Source of the DNA: Cymbidium sinense
Taxonomy: Eukaryota > Streptophyta > Magnoliopsida > Asparagales > Orchidaceae
DNA: 64,000 nucleotides
NCBI GenBank assembly: GCA_021442155.1
Contig: CM038229.1
Coordinates: 71,630,443-71,694,442, forward strand
Direction: 5' to 3'
The notes beneath the pieces were generated by a model. That model saw nothing but the letters and a program-made list of their open reading frames with translations, was not told the DNA's origin and made no database searches. The translations under genes and the position numbers were made by a program. Below are positions 13,824 to 24,125 of the stretch, piece after piece (the first letter of the stretch is position 1; every line of letters starts with the position of its first letter).

Positions 13824-15819
13824 TGTGGGCTCCAAAAATTCGCCACCGACCTCTCGACAATTTGTTTGAATTGAAGAGAGTATGGTTTAAAGTGTCGGTG
13901 TAGTTTTCAGAAGGTAGATGGAATAGTAGATAAGACACTACCCAAAGATTTCAGCCCTCATTTTGTGAGGACTTTAGATCTGGTTTCTTGTGCAAGCCCC
14001 CATAGTTAATTACCCCTCTCAATAAGGAGAACTTTCAAAGGCTAATCATTAGATCATTTAATACGTATCGTATAGTAGCAACATATGGAGTTTTAGAATT
14101 TAAAATTATGAAATTCATCATTTCACTTAAACCGATGGTTGGAATGATGACATGATCTAGATCTCATGGTTCCATCATCCCGCAGATCCCTACTCTTGTC
14201 GTGAGGAGGTAGTCAACCCAAAAGAAGGATCCTCTTGAACACATGGGTTACATCATCCAAGAAATCCTTGTAGACCTGGGGTGTTAAGTCTACCTTAGCC
14301 AACAGAGGGTTGTTTTCCCTATCAAGTATACCCTATGATTCACAACTCAAAGGGCGAGCCATTGGGAGCATATGACGCATCGTGATCATAATATAATGGA
14401 GCCGACCGCCAAACCACATCAAAGGACTCGGTCATAACTACTTTATCTGTCCTATTGGCCAAGCCAGTAAGACAGCCACGCCCATGCATGAGATTGATTG
14501 AGAGTGAACATAGGTAACACTTGATTTGACATTGGCTCCTTTATGAGCTAGAGTTTTCTTAATTTGTCACTCCCGACAAACGGTTGCAGAAGGTGAATGG
14601 ATTGAGTTTGATTTAAGTTTTTAATGATAGAATTCAATTTTAGCAGTTTTAGATTGCTACTTAATTTTATTTAAAAAATTGATTAATTTGAATATGTTTA
14701 AGAGTTATAAATTATGTCAACTCTATTTAGCTGCTAATAGAGAATTAGATCTACTATCACTTGAAAGAATCAGTTTCTCAGATATTTCACTGATTTGAAA
14801 CTCTTATTATATGTTTTTAGATTTTGTTAATCAACCATCTAAGACTAAACTGGAAGCAACCAAAGATCCTCAACACTTGAATTTAAGCATTCAGCATAGT
14901 GTTGACACCCATGCGGGTGTATTAAGACCTTATGTAGTGTTTATTTCTGAATTATGAGATTGATTTTATTTTCATTTAATTCCAACTTAACCTGCATAGC
15001 CTTTTCAAACATTAAAATTTGCACTTAAAATCTCTATGTCAGCACATGCAGTGTTTATAAAATAATTTTATCTAATTATGAAATCATTGATTTTGAAAAT
15101 CATAATTAGAATGAAATTTCTTAATTTTTGATTGAAGGAAGCCCTATGATTTTTATAGATTTTGATTTAGTATCACCTTCTGTCATCTTGTACAAAGAAT
15201 TACAGATCCGGTGGTGAGGCAGGCATTTTGACTTAGATTGTAGTTTAAAACATTACTTGCACTTAGTTTACATGTTGAGTTTTTATAATTCTCCCAACTT
15301 GATTATATTCAATTTACATCACTTTTGATAGGTTATGCTGATTTCAGTGTTTATTGATTTAGCCCTACTCATGCTTATTAGCTAGCATAGTAATCACCTC
15401 CATATTTATATAAGAGTTATTAAACCCAATTGGATTCATCCTTAACTTCATATCAAATTTAATTAGCTGTAAGTTTATTGCAAGTTTGTTATAAGTTTAG
15501 TATTAGTCTCCCCAAGTTTCAATTAAGGCTTGTTTAATTTTAAGGAATTTGAATAAAAGAGAACTCACTTTACCACTTCAATTTATGCCATAGAGAATTG
15601 CATTTAGACTTTGTGAGTTTAATATTAGCCTCCCCAAATTTTACTTGCATTTAAGATGAGTGTTATATTCCTTCCAAAATTATCTTTAACAGCTCTTCCC
15701 CTATTTCTCTTTGATTTAACATTTATCTTCATATTATCATATATCCTTTTGTTTGACTTAAGTTTAAATGACGCCCATTTGAATTTGTTCAAGTTTTAAT
15801 TTTAGTCTAAATTACAGCC

Positions 15820-16230
15820 TCTGGCCATCCCATGTAGGGGCGACGGAGGGTTTTGGCTTTCTTACACCCTCATGTGAGCAGGTGTCTTCACGCCACCAAT
15901 TTTTTCATCTTGTCATGCCCTCATGAGCACGACGAGGTCTTCAAACCTGAAAGAAGACATACAATATAATATATATTCATCTCCCCTTTTTTTTAAAGTC
16001 TAAAATTAGATAAAATTTTAGCAGCATTTCGTCTAGGAGGAGCAACATCTAATGAATGTTGGCTTACTCGGTACGCCCTCATGAGTGTAGCGAGTGGTGT
16101 CTTGTGACATCGCAGCTAGTTTTTTTTTCATCTCATGCTCTGAGCATGACAAGGCCTTCAAACCTCAAAGAAACACAAGCATGTATATCCACATTCACAT
16201 CCCACATGTTCGACTCATTTTTTAGCAGTA
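15820..16230 (-). repeat. Two-unit tandem repeat in LTR U5 of copy A
   Basis: Two diverged units of about 200 bp contain, on the plus strand, a 'GCCCTCATGAG' word, a 'TTTTTTCATCT' word, and 'TTCAAACCT' before 'AAAGAA'. Copy B has the matching pair at 30590-30960. Copy D has three longer units at 43650-44530. Each unit end in A and B carries, on the minus strand, a potential 3' splice site (see 15947 and 16164). Confidence 0.65.
15947..15948 (-). other. Putative second splice acceptor, copy A
   Basis: The minus strand reads CTTCTTTCAG then GTTTGAAGACC. This matches the acceptor of copy C, whose T-run plus CAG is followed by GTTTTGAGGCC. A first, weaker acceptor (TTTGAG then GTTTGAAGG) lies at 16165-16164. 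The two arise from the two tandem units. Using this site would give an 879-nt intron from the donor at 16825. Confidence 0.4.
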
Positions 16231-16264
16231 AAGATCGAAAAGAGATGGGGTTGGATATACAAAA

Positions 16265-16560
16265 ACTAAGAGAAGAACCCACCTCTTGATGGTGTTTCTT
16301 CTCCGGCTACGGTGAGGTGAATTTGAATAGGTAATGTGAGGAATGCGACACCGAAAATTGAAAGAAGAACCCGCCTCTTGACGGTGTTGCTTCTCGACAT
16401 GCAAATTGGAAGGTGATGCAAAGAGGCGAAATCGAAAGAAGAACTCCTCTTGATGGTGTTATTTCCCAGTTTGCAGAGAAGCGAAGATTAGAAGGATAAT
16501 GTGAGCAGTGTGGCATCGGAAACCGAAAGAAGAACCCACCTCTTGATGATGTTCTTCCCT
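16265..16560 (-). repeat. About 95-bp tandem array (3.4 units) in copy A
   Basis: Units begin 'GAAGAACCC' or 'GAAGAACTC', followed by 'CTCTTGATGGTGTT' or a close variant, and end in an ACCGAAA-like word (near 16272, 16364, 16438 and 16529). Copy B has a diverged version at 31010-31230. It lies inside the putative leader intron. Long open frames on the minus strand here (16307-16882) come from periodic repeats and show no protein-family motif. Confidence 0.65.
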
Positions 16561-16823
16561 GTTTAAGCAAAATTGGATTAAAGTTTGAAATTTGATTAAG
16601 AAAAATGAGGGAATTTTTGGATTTAGAAAATTGGGATTTTTGATCTTGGGAAAGTGAGGGAATTGAGAAGAGATCATCGGCCAAGAAGGATGAGGGAAGG
16701 AGGAGAAAATGAAAAGTGATTTTCGAAAAGTAAAGAAATGGGGATTTTGATTTTGACTTTGAGGGGAAATGGAGAGAATGAAGAAGAGAAGAAGAAGGAG
16801 AAGAGAGGGAAGGAAGAATTCTT

Positions 16824-16825
16824 AC
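16824..16825 (-). other. Putative splice donor of LTR leader intron, copy A
   Basis: On the minus strand the sequence reads ATAG-G-GTAAGAATTC, with GT at 16825-16824. It sits at the end of a pyrimidine-rich leader. The same donor is retained in copy B (GT at 31522-31521), and copy C has GTAAGT at 37647. Paired with the acceptor at 16165-16164, the intron would be 662 nt. Confidence 0.45.
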
Positions 16826-17274
16826 CCTATTTTGAGAGGAAAGAAAACTTGCGCTTTTGGAAAAGGAGGAAATCTCCTGCATTTTCGATTAAGGCACAAA
16901 TCGAATGAATGGGAAGGAGGAGTCCCTGCCATCAGTTTGGAGAAGGGAAAGGAATTCCTTTGCGTGGGAATGGTTGAAGGAAGAGGAGGGAATGGTTTGA
17001 TTCCATGTGTGAAAGGGAAGAGCTCCGATCAGGTCGTGCATCGCACATGAAGGGGGAGTTTCGATCGGGTCGTGCATCTCGCATGAAGAGGGAGTCAGGT
17101 CGGGTCACTTAGAGAGGGATTTAGGTTAGGTTTTGGGTCGGGTCACTTAGAGAGGGATTTAGGTTAGGTTTATTTTGTTTTAAATTGATTTTTAAATATA
17201 TTAAATAACCTTAATGTGAATTTTATGTCGATAGACTCATGTAGTTGATATTTATATCAATCTTAGGTTATTTC

Positions 17275-17960
17275 CAGATGCAACGTTCATTTGCAATCAA
17301 GGCCGTTTGATTCAAGTCGACATCAAATTGAGTCAATTTTAGTTCAAAATATGTGTCACTGCTTTCGATCGCTCGACATTCATGCAGACTTATCTGAATT
17401 AAGTGTGAACAGTCTTATTTGATAAATTTTGACATTTTAAAGCCAAAATATGATTATTTTGTGAACGAATGTCGTTTAGTTTATGTCGGTTCGTCCTAAC
17501 CTTGATATGTTAGCAAGCACGTTAATGACTCAAGTGCTTGATCAGTTGATCATCAAATTATGCAATATTTATATCACGATGTTTGATGATAGGACGTGTA
17601 GATCGGGTCATTTGGTTTAATTTTGGTGATGTCAAGTGTATTTCAGCCTCGATTTACGTACTATCACTTCCGATCCTTCAACATTTGTACAGACTCATTT
17701 GAATTGGGCATGGATAATCTTATTTGGTAGTTTTTGATGTTTCAAAGCTAAGAACATGATCAATTTCATGAACTGAGATCGTTCGGACATCGTCGCAGCT
17801 TCCTGACTTTAATATACGCATCGACACATTGATATCTCGACGCTTATCACCATTTGATTATGCAATATTTATATTCTAATCAATTTTGATGAATGGAAGT
17901 CGCTCATCGATCGGAGGTCATTTGATCATTTTTGTGGACGCCCGTGCATTTTGACCCGAT
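17275..17960 (-). repeat. About 300-bp tandem modules in LTR U3, copy A
   Basis: Two full units and one partial unit share the order: a 'GGTCATTTGRT'-type word, a 'GTGCATTTTGA'-like word, 'TTCGATC..TCGACATT', 'AGACTCATTTGAATT', 'GTCTTATTTG', a 'TTTTGACATTT' word, then a 'TTGATATG' word before an AT-rich spacer ending 'GCAATATTTATAT'. Copy D has one clear unit (44960-45240) and a partial second. Repetition upstream of the promoter is common in large plant LTRs. Confidence 0.55.
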
Positions 17961-19129
17961 TTGTGCACGTCACCTCAAGTCCCAATTGATTTGTGCTTAA
18001 CTTGACTTATGGAACATATATGGAGGTCAATAAATGCCCCCCAATAAATGTGATTCATGCATGGAGCGAGTCATATTTATTGAAAATTGGTTTACCTTTT
18101 GGGATGGCCATAGAACTTGAATCATTTCAGCTTCGGTTGCACTATCTTAGAGCTTTTGATAGGATTTGACATTAGTATGATGCCTTATTTAGGGCATGCT
18201 AAATGACAAGATTGACTGATTTTTTAGAATCGACTTATCGGATAGATAAGAGTTCTTACACCATTTACTATTTACTTTAATGACTTTGTTGAAGATCTCT
18301 TTCTTTTATGTCATTATAGATTTGAGTTTCCTCCAACCCTAGCTTCGTACTTGATTGGGTTTGATGGAAGAATTAGTTTATTTGTTTTGATGAAGGACTC
18401 CGTTGGGGAATTAGTTTATCTATACTTAGTCGAATTTGAAATTTCTTCTATCCTAGCTTTAAGCTTGATGGACTTGATGAATGGCTGACCTAATTTGTCT
18501 ATATTGACTTGTCAGGAAGTGTATGTATGCCATGAATCCTGTGCTTGCTGCTTTGATGGATTCATTGAAGGGTGTGTATAGATGACCCAGCCTTCTGAGT
18601 TATACTAAGTTTATGTTGAGTTATCAGTCTATCAATGTGTGCTTTAGCAAACTGAATAACTATGAAATTCCTTTAGTTCGGCCATCAGCTTTGTATGAAC
18701 TATGAAATTGATTCTTCGATCTTGTTCTTTCTACTTTGACAGACTTAATGAGGATATTGGCTTTGATCCTGGTTACTTATAATCACTAAGATGGATCTAG
18801 TTTGAGATAGAACATCTATCATCATTGGACTGACGAGCAGGGGCTCTTTCACTGCGACCTTTTCTTATGAGTTATTAAGTGAGGAGAGCATCAGCAACTT
18901 GGCCCTATTTGGGCTTGTTGACTTCGACCTTTAGAACCTACTCGAGTCTTCGACTTAAACCGTAGTGGGTTGGTGGTTTCATCATCAAACTGATGGACGG
19001 GGGCTCTTTCACTCGGCCTTTCTCATTTGTTGAGTGAGAGAGCATCGAACGCCATTTGTGGGCTTGTTGAGTTCGACCTTTAGAACCCATCCATGTCCTA
19101 GACTTTGGGATGTAAAGGTTGATGTTTCT

Positions 19130-19741
19130 CTAACTTAATTGATTGAAGTCTCCGAAATTAGGAGTTTTTCTGACTTGATCTCCAGAATTTTGGCAAATAT
19201 GGGAAATAAATTTCTTGACATTTATGGCTATGTTTTCATGTGCATCAATAGATTCTTTTTTATTCCTACAAGACTGCAACTTAATAGTAATAATTATGAA
19301 TATATTCAGACATTTTTGCATAACTCGATGTCAACCTAAATCAGAATATATTTGAGAAAATCATTTTATAACACGGTGTTAACTCGAATAAATTTAACAT
19401 AAACTAAAAAAATGTCTCTGTCTTGCAGGGGGAATTCTAGAGCATATTTAAAAGAATTATCAAGATGAAAATACATAAATACATCAATATTTGGATTGAT
19501 ATGCTCTTAAGAGGGTTTTAACATGCAACATTGATTTTATCTATGTATAGAAATCTAAAAAATTGCCCCTTGTGTAACAGAGAAATTTTCACGGAAAAGT
19601 TCTTTCATCTTGGGAAAATATATTTATTCAGAGATCTCAGCATGAAGCACGATGTCGACCTAAATAGATATACTAAAAAAAATAAAAAAAATGCCCCCTG
19701 TACTGTAGTGGAATTTCTATTGTACCTCGAGAATGTGGTCA
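19130..19741 (-). repeat. Modules with GCCCC-tract near LTR / 3' UTR border
   Basis: Three diverged repeats each carry a 'GATGTCGACCTAAAT'-like word, an A-run, and an ATGCCCCCTGT-like pyrimidine tract (near 19412, 19563 and 19691). On the minus strand the tract reads ACAGGGGGCAT, a purine run that could be or mimic the polypurine tract priming plus-strand DNA. Copy D has two such tracts (46921 and 47086). The exact LTR start cannot be fixed among them. Confidence 0.45.
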
Positions 19742-20150
19742 TTATGTATAGTACTTTTTCAAGTATCGACCATTGATTGGTAGCATTGGTCTTTCATCTT
19801 TCAAGTCAATGAATTGGTATGCCCCTCCTTGGTACACTTTCTCAATGACAAAAGGGCCTTCCCAATTAGGCTCAAATTTGCCACCAAATTTTTGATTGGG
19901 GATAATTGGTCTTCTCAACACTATGACCAATCCTTTTGGAATGTTCGAGATAACCGTATGGTCAAAAGCCTATCTTTGCTCGATAAACCTTTAGATTTTG
20001 ATGAGCTTGCAATCTAACTTCATCAAGTGCGTCGAGTTCCTCCATCCTCAAATGAGCATTTTGATCTTCAGTTAGATTGTACTTGATGGCTACTCGAAGT
20101 GAAGACAACTCAACTTCAAGTGAAAGAACTGCTTCAGTTCTAAATATCAA
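19742..20150 (-). pseudogene. Integrase C-terminal part (Tat element)
   Basis: The upper part (20150-19962) reads through the conserved segment around 'EAVLSLEVELSSLRVAI', then an acidic LxxEELDALDE stretch and an 'AHQNLKVYRAK' helix. After a frame break the lower part (19930-19742) has 'KFGGKFEPNWEGPFVIEKV' and 'GGAYQFIDLKDE' and stops after 'LKKYYT'. This is the usual C-terminal small beta domain (GKFxPNWEGPY) of Ty3/gypsy integrase, which binds DNA. The stop at 19742 marks the end of pol. It is nonfunctional because frames are broken between segments. Confidence 0.8.
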
Positions 20151-20560
20151 TGAATAGGGAGTGACTTTAGTTAGAGCCTCTATTAGCTTGGTATGTCATT
20201 CTCTTTTATTTTTAGTGAGAATCTTCTTGAGCAATTTGACCAATGTCTTGTTAAAAGCCGCTGCCAAACTATTTGCTCTTGAATTATGTATCACCAATCA
20301 ATTTTGTATCGATCAACAAATCTATAAACCTTTGCACTTTTGAAAGCTATGCCATTATTAAAAATTATTTGACACGGAACTCCAAATCTGTAGACCATAT
20401 TATGCGTGAAGAAGTTGATCACTGGCCAGGTAACTTCTTTAAATGGGATAGCCCACTTAGAGAAATAATTCAGCCGCTAGATGAAGCGACCGTTGATGAT
20501 CAATCAATTGGTCCAAAGACCCTCAACATTTGAATGGCCAAGATGCTATTGGGTGTAATG
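20151..20560 (-). pseudogene. Integrase catalytic core remnant (Tat element)
   Basis: Minus-strand translation gives 'YFSKWAIPFKEVTWPVINFF' and 'YRFGVPCQIIFNNG' followed by 'IAFKS', the standard core region of Ty3/gypsy integrases. The family has an Asp just before Asn-Gly (DNG); here the codon reads Asn (NNG), so one residue of the DDE triad is lost. Around the first catalytic Asp (family WGLD) the frame is broken by a stop and a shift. Later parts around the catalytic Glu have another in-frame stop. The protein would have inserted element DNA into chromosomes. Confidence 0.75.
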
Positions 20561-20870
20561 GATTTGAAGGTTGATGAATGAGATTCCCATATACTTGACA
20601 CTCATGACACTTCTTAGCATGATTAATGCAGTCTCTCACCATAGATGGCTAATAATAGTACATCCTTTTGATCTTTACTGCTATATTGGGACCTGACTGA
20701 TGTGCACCACAAAGTCCTTCATGAACTTCAACCATCACTTTGCTAGCTTCATCTACATCTAAGCATCGTAGCCACATTTGTTCAAAGGATCTATGATATA
20801 AAGTATTGTTGATGAAAGCATAGCGTAGCATTGTCTTCTCAATTTGAGTTACTAGTGATTTATTACTTGG
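20561..20870 (-). pseudogene. Integrase zinc-binding N-terminal domain (Tat element)
   Basis: A segment reads 'LYHRSFEQMWLRCL' then 'VHEGLCGAHQSGPNIAVKI', the typical HHCC-domain lead of Tat integrases. It continues after an in-frame stop (where the family has Trp in YYWP) with 'MVRDCINHAKKCHECQVYG' and 'IHQPSNPLHPIASWPF'. The Cys pair of the zinc finger (CHEC) is kept. The domain normally helps multimerisation and viral-type DNA binding. Confidence 0.8.
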
Positions 20871-21101
20871 TAATTTGCCTTCTTTAAAGTAGTTGATGAA
20901 GGGTTGCCTCCAATCATGTGACTCTTCTACCGTAAAGGCTTAACACTACTTTTCTGAAGTAATGTCATTCTTAGCCCTTCTTGGTACAACTTTTTATTGA
21001 TTTTGGGGAGTATGAGGAGCAACCTGAGTCGTATCCTGCTGGATTATATTTGATAATCCCTCTACCTACGAGGATTGATACTTTACTGGCTCTCAGACTC
21101 G

Positions 21102-21428
21102 TCAAGTAAATATGCCGATCATGACATAATCACCATTCATACTTGTCATTTCCTTAGCTAATTTTTGCAAGCAATCGACTTTACTATTCTCGAATCGAGA
21201 GACTCGAGTTAGTGTGATATTTGGTATCTGCTTCATAAGCTCAAGAACTTGCTTGTGATAGAAAGTTAACTCAAGCTTGTTAATTCTATAGATACCAAGT
21301 ACTTGATTTATAATAAGCTGAGAATCGCCAAAAATATGCAAGTTTTGAATGCCTATGAAAATAGCTTCTTCTAGACCTACCATTAATGCTTCATATTCAA
21401 CTTCATTATTAGTTCTTGGCTCAGTCAA
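21102..21428 (-). pseudogene. Second, archaeal-type RNase H (Tat-lineage marker)
   Basis: The 108-residue open segment contains 'TNNEVEYEALMVGLEEA' (residues 6-22), 'HIFGDSQLIINQV' (31-43) and 'SRFENSKVDCLQKLAKE' (about 77-93). These correspond to the conserved Glu, the Asp in GDSQL and the last Asp region of the extra RNase H found between RNase H1 and integrase in Tat/Ogre elements. RNase H removes RNA from RNA-DNA hybrids during reverse transcription. The first catalytic Asp region upstream of residue 1 is outside the open segment. This is the best lineage evidence in the window. Confidence 0.85.
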
Positions 21429-21504
21429 TCCATATGATCATCTCATTATCCCTCCTTCTGGTGTTATGAAGATGATGTTGATTCCTACTCTTGCTCTTGG
21501 AAAT

Positions 21505-21910
21505 TTAGATGTTGGACTTGTTTGATCGATGAGGCTCCATCAAAGTACATTTCCCAAATTTGTGATTTTTTCTTTCATGAATGAGCATAATTTGCTCATC
21601 GGGCAAATCATCATTAAGAGAAGAGTCCGCAGGGATGGGATGTGCAGCTAGAAAATCTACTAAGACTTGTCCCTTCACTACTTTCTGCAGAATGTATGTG
21701 ATATCAAATTGTAGAAGCAATATTGCCCATCTTACCAAGCGACCTGTCAACAATGGTCTTGTCATCAAGTACTTTAGCAGATCGATCCTTGAGATGAGGG
21801 TAATCTTGTGAGATAACATATAATAACAAAACTTTTGGACTGCAAAGATCAATGTTAAACAGTGCTTCTTTGTTGGAGAGTATCTCATTTATGCTCCAAT
21901 CAGCCTCCAA
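21505..21910 (-). pseudogene. RNase H1 / RT connection domain (Tat element)
   Basis: It starts 'MRYSPTKKHCLTLIFAVQKF' then 'YYMLSHKITLISRIDLLKY', 'LTGRLVRWAILLLQFDITYI' and 'KGQVLVDFLAAHP' (residues 1-90 of the open segment). This matches the usual RNase H1 of Ty3/gypsy Tat elements, which immediately follows RT. A frame break separates it from the RT segment that ends near 21889. Confidence 0.8.
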
Positions 21911-23100
21911 CTGATGTAATAAAGAGAATTCTCTTTGCTTTCTTTGTTGCGTTGTGCCAGCAATACTCTAAGGGACTCTTCTAATATAGTTGTGTATAGA
22001 ATGAGGGCTTCAGAGAGTATGTAAAGGATTGGTGGATTTAATGTAGCTTTTAATGCTATTAAAGGCTTCTTGCACTCCTTATCCCACTTGAATGGAGCAT
22101 CCTTCTTCATTAACCTTGCAAACAGTTGACAGTGTCCTGATAAGTTTGATATAAATTGACGGATGAATGCAAGCTGTCCTTGTAAAGAACGGAGCTGACA
22201 CAAACTTTTCGGTGGAGGCATCTCCATGGTTGCCTTGATTTTAGTAGGATCAATTTCAATAACTCTGTGACATACAATGTACCCCAGGAATTTTCTGAAG
22301 GATACCCCAAATGCACATTTTATAGGATTCATCTTGAGATCATATTTTTTGATTCTCTCCAATACAATTCTCAAGTCTTCGAAGTGATTTTCACAATTCA
22401 AGCTTTTTACTACTAAATCTTCGACATAACATTCTACCTTTTGATGAATCAACTCATCAAAAATATGCATCATGGCTCTTTGGTATGTAGCTCCAGTATT
22501 TTTCAAGCCAAAGGGCATGATCGTGTAGCAATAGATGCCAATAGGTGTTCTAAATGATGTATGTTTTTCATCTTCAGATGTTATTTTGATTTGGTTGTAT
22601 CCTGATGATCCATCCATAAATGAGAACATGTCATAGTTGGAGGTGTTGTCCACTAATAGTTCTGATATTGGAAGAAAAAAAGTTATCTTTTGGGTCGCCT
22701 TATTTAGGTCTCGGAAGTCAATGCAGAGACAGATTTGACTGTTCTTCTTCCTAATTAAGATAATGTTGGCTATCCAATCTGCATACTTCTCCTATCGGAT
22801 GAAGCTTGCTTCGATCAGCTTCTTAGTTTCTATAATTACCTATTCTTCAATCTCCAATCTCATTCATCTAGGAGCTTGTTTAACATGCATAACATCTAGT
22901 TTAATAGCTAGTTTGTAAATAGCTACATCAAGAGATAAGCCTGGCATTTTAGAATATGCCCAGGAAAAATAATCCTTAAATTCACAAAGTAGCATTTTTA
23001 GCTCTTCAACTTTCTCATCAGGCAGAAGGGCATTGACGAAAGTTAGACAGGGATCATCAACAGCTCTTAGGTTGATTTCTTTAAGAGTTCATCCATAGTA
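21889..23100 (-). pseudogene. Reverse transcriptase (Tat element), catalytic site mutated
   Basis: In order the segment shows 'FSWAYSKMPGLSLDVA' (near 22970), 'HVKQAPRWMRLEIEE', an in-frame stop, 'KLIEASFIR', a stop where the family usually has Pro or nearby, 'YADWIANIILIRKKNSQICL' and 'CIDFRDLNKAT'. It then reads 'SFMDGSSGYNQI', 'PFGLKNTGATYQRAM' and the catalytic box at 22417-22428. The box reads YVED where the family has YVDD, so one metal-binding Asp is Glu. Downstream, 'FLGYIV', the thumb and a Q-x-x-F-x-R-Q-F-I helix are readable. The enzyme copied element RNA to DNA. The longest open stretch (254 residues) has survived better than other parts. Confidence 0.9.
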
Positions 23101-23669
23101 GCTATTTGTCCACCATCTTCAAGTTCTTGTGTGCGGCTTTCTACTTCTTCATCATTTTTAAGAAGAATTTTATGGGAATCATCTTCTTCATCACTATGGG
23201 TTTCTATCTCAGCTTCTATTATATTATAACAAGTTTTATTTTGATTAGATTTATGGTTGAATCCAAGACCTTTAGTGATAAACTTATCACTTCTTCATGA
23301 TGCCTGATGACTTCTTTGGCTCCACATCTTGTTAAAGACTTGAGTCCTATGTTTAGTAGTTCTAATATGAATTCCAAGCTTATGCATCATTCTTCGTAAT
23401 TTTTGTGGATAATATATTGGTATTCTTATCGACACTATCTCATCATAATTTTCATGTTAAGCAGGCTGCTCAAAATTGTGAGGTTGAAACTCTTCTGATT
23501 TGTAAAAGAGTTCTGCTCGCCACTCTCACTCAATGATGATAGAATGTTATCAATTCTTCAATATTATGAACCTCCTGGTGATTTCTTTGAAGCACTGAGG
23601 GATGGGTATAATTTGGGTGAGTCATCTGACCGCCAAGTGAGCTATCCTCCGACCATCTGAACTCTATTT
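23101..23669 (-). other. Protease-RT linker, no clear domain
   Basis: This lies between the PR-linked segment and RT. The right part of the RT lead reads 'LKSCGWSSLTFVNALLPDEK', then acidic residues; beyond it the frames break repeatedly. The opposite-strand open segment at 23106-23300 is hydrophobic but sits over pol and shows no recognisable family, so I do not call it a gene. Confidence 0.5.
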
Positions 23670-24092
23670 CTATAAGTATTCAAAATCATAAAAACCGTAA
23701 TCACTTATTTCATACTCTGCTTTTCTTGAGAGCTTATAAGTTCCATTAGGTTTGACAAGAATATCTTCTCCTTCTTTCGTGTCACTTCCCAAATGAGGAA
23801 CTGATTTTCTTGATTTAGGTGTAGAATCAAGTGCTTTAGGGAGTGTTAACATTGCCTTCTTTCTTCCTTTTTGCTTTTGCCTTTTCATTTTATGAAATTT
23901 CTTTTTAGTTCCTGAAGTGGATGCTACTGCTTCAAGGGGCTCTATTTTCTTAGGCTTTTTGAAGATGAAATATTTTGCATCTTCACAGATCTTTTCTTCA
24001 TTGAAGGAGAATGATTGTAGGTTACCAAAAATTTTGAATTCTTCTCCATCTTTTAGATACTTCATACATTGATGCATAGTTGATGGGACCAT
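23670..24092 (-). pseudogene. Segment between protease and RT (Tat pol)
   Basis: The 140-residue segment begins 'MVPSTMHQCMKYLKDGEEF' and has 'EEKICEDAKYF' (around residues 32-42). This matches the 'PSTLHQC..' and 'DAKFY' motifs that follow protease in Tat polyproteins. The rest (residues 58-110) is Lys/Ser-rich and low in complexity, as expected of a linker. It ends at 23670 after an aromatic-rich tail. Confidence 0.7.
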
Positions 24093-24125
24093 GCCATACT
24101 CATGCTACCACCTCCCAAGAGAGCT

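Larger units (their letters stand above)
13824..19741 (-). repeat. 3' LTR of the Tat element (copy A)
   Basis: The left terminus is TGTGGGCTCC at 13824, aligned with the termini of copies B (28682), C (inverted, 41322) and D (42561). In transcription direction, right to left, it has a long U3 with tandem modules (about 17200-19700), a pyrimidine-rich leader (about 16600-17100), a putative intron and a long U5 down to 13824. The right boundary is not fixed: it must lie left of the integrase stop at 19742. Copy D, which has no adjacent pol, also contains the modules up to about 19600, so most of this stretch belongs to the LTR. At nearly 5.9 kb it is within the size known for Ogre-type LTRs. 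Confidence 0.75.

Noticed and set aside
16307..16882. 191-codon minus-strand frame
   Set aside because: It comes from the 95-bp array and the CT-rich leader; it is Ser/Phe/Pro-rich, crosses the splice donor and has no recognisable domain. Copy B does not keep it open.
23106..23300. Hydrophobic plus-strand frame, possible membrane protein
   Set aside because: It is antisense to pol of the Tat element; hydrophobicity follows from complementing Glu/Lys-rich coding sequence.
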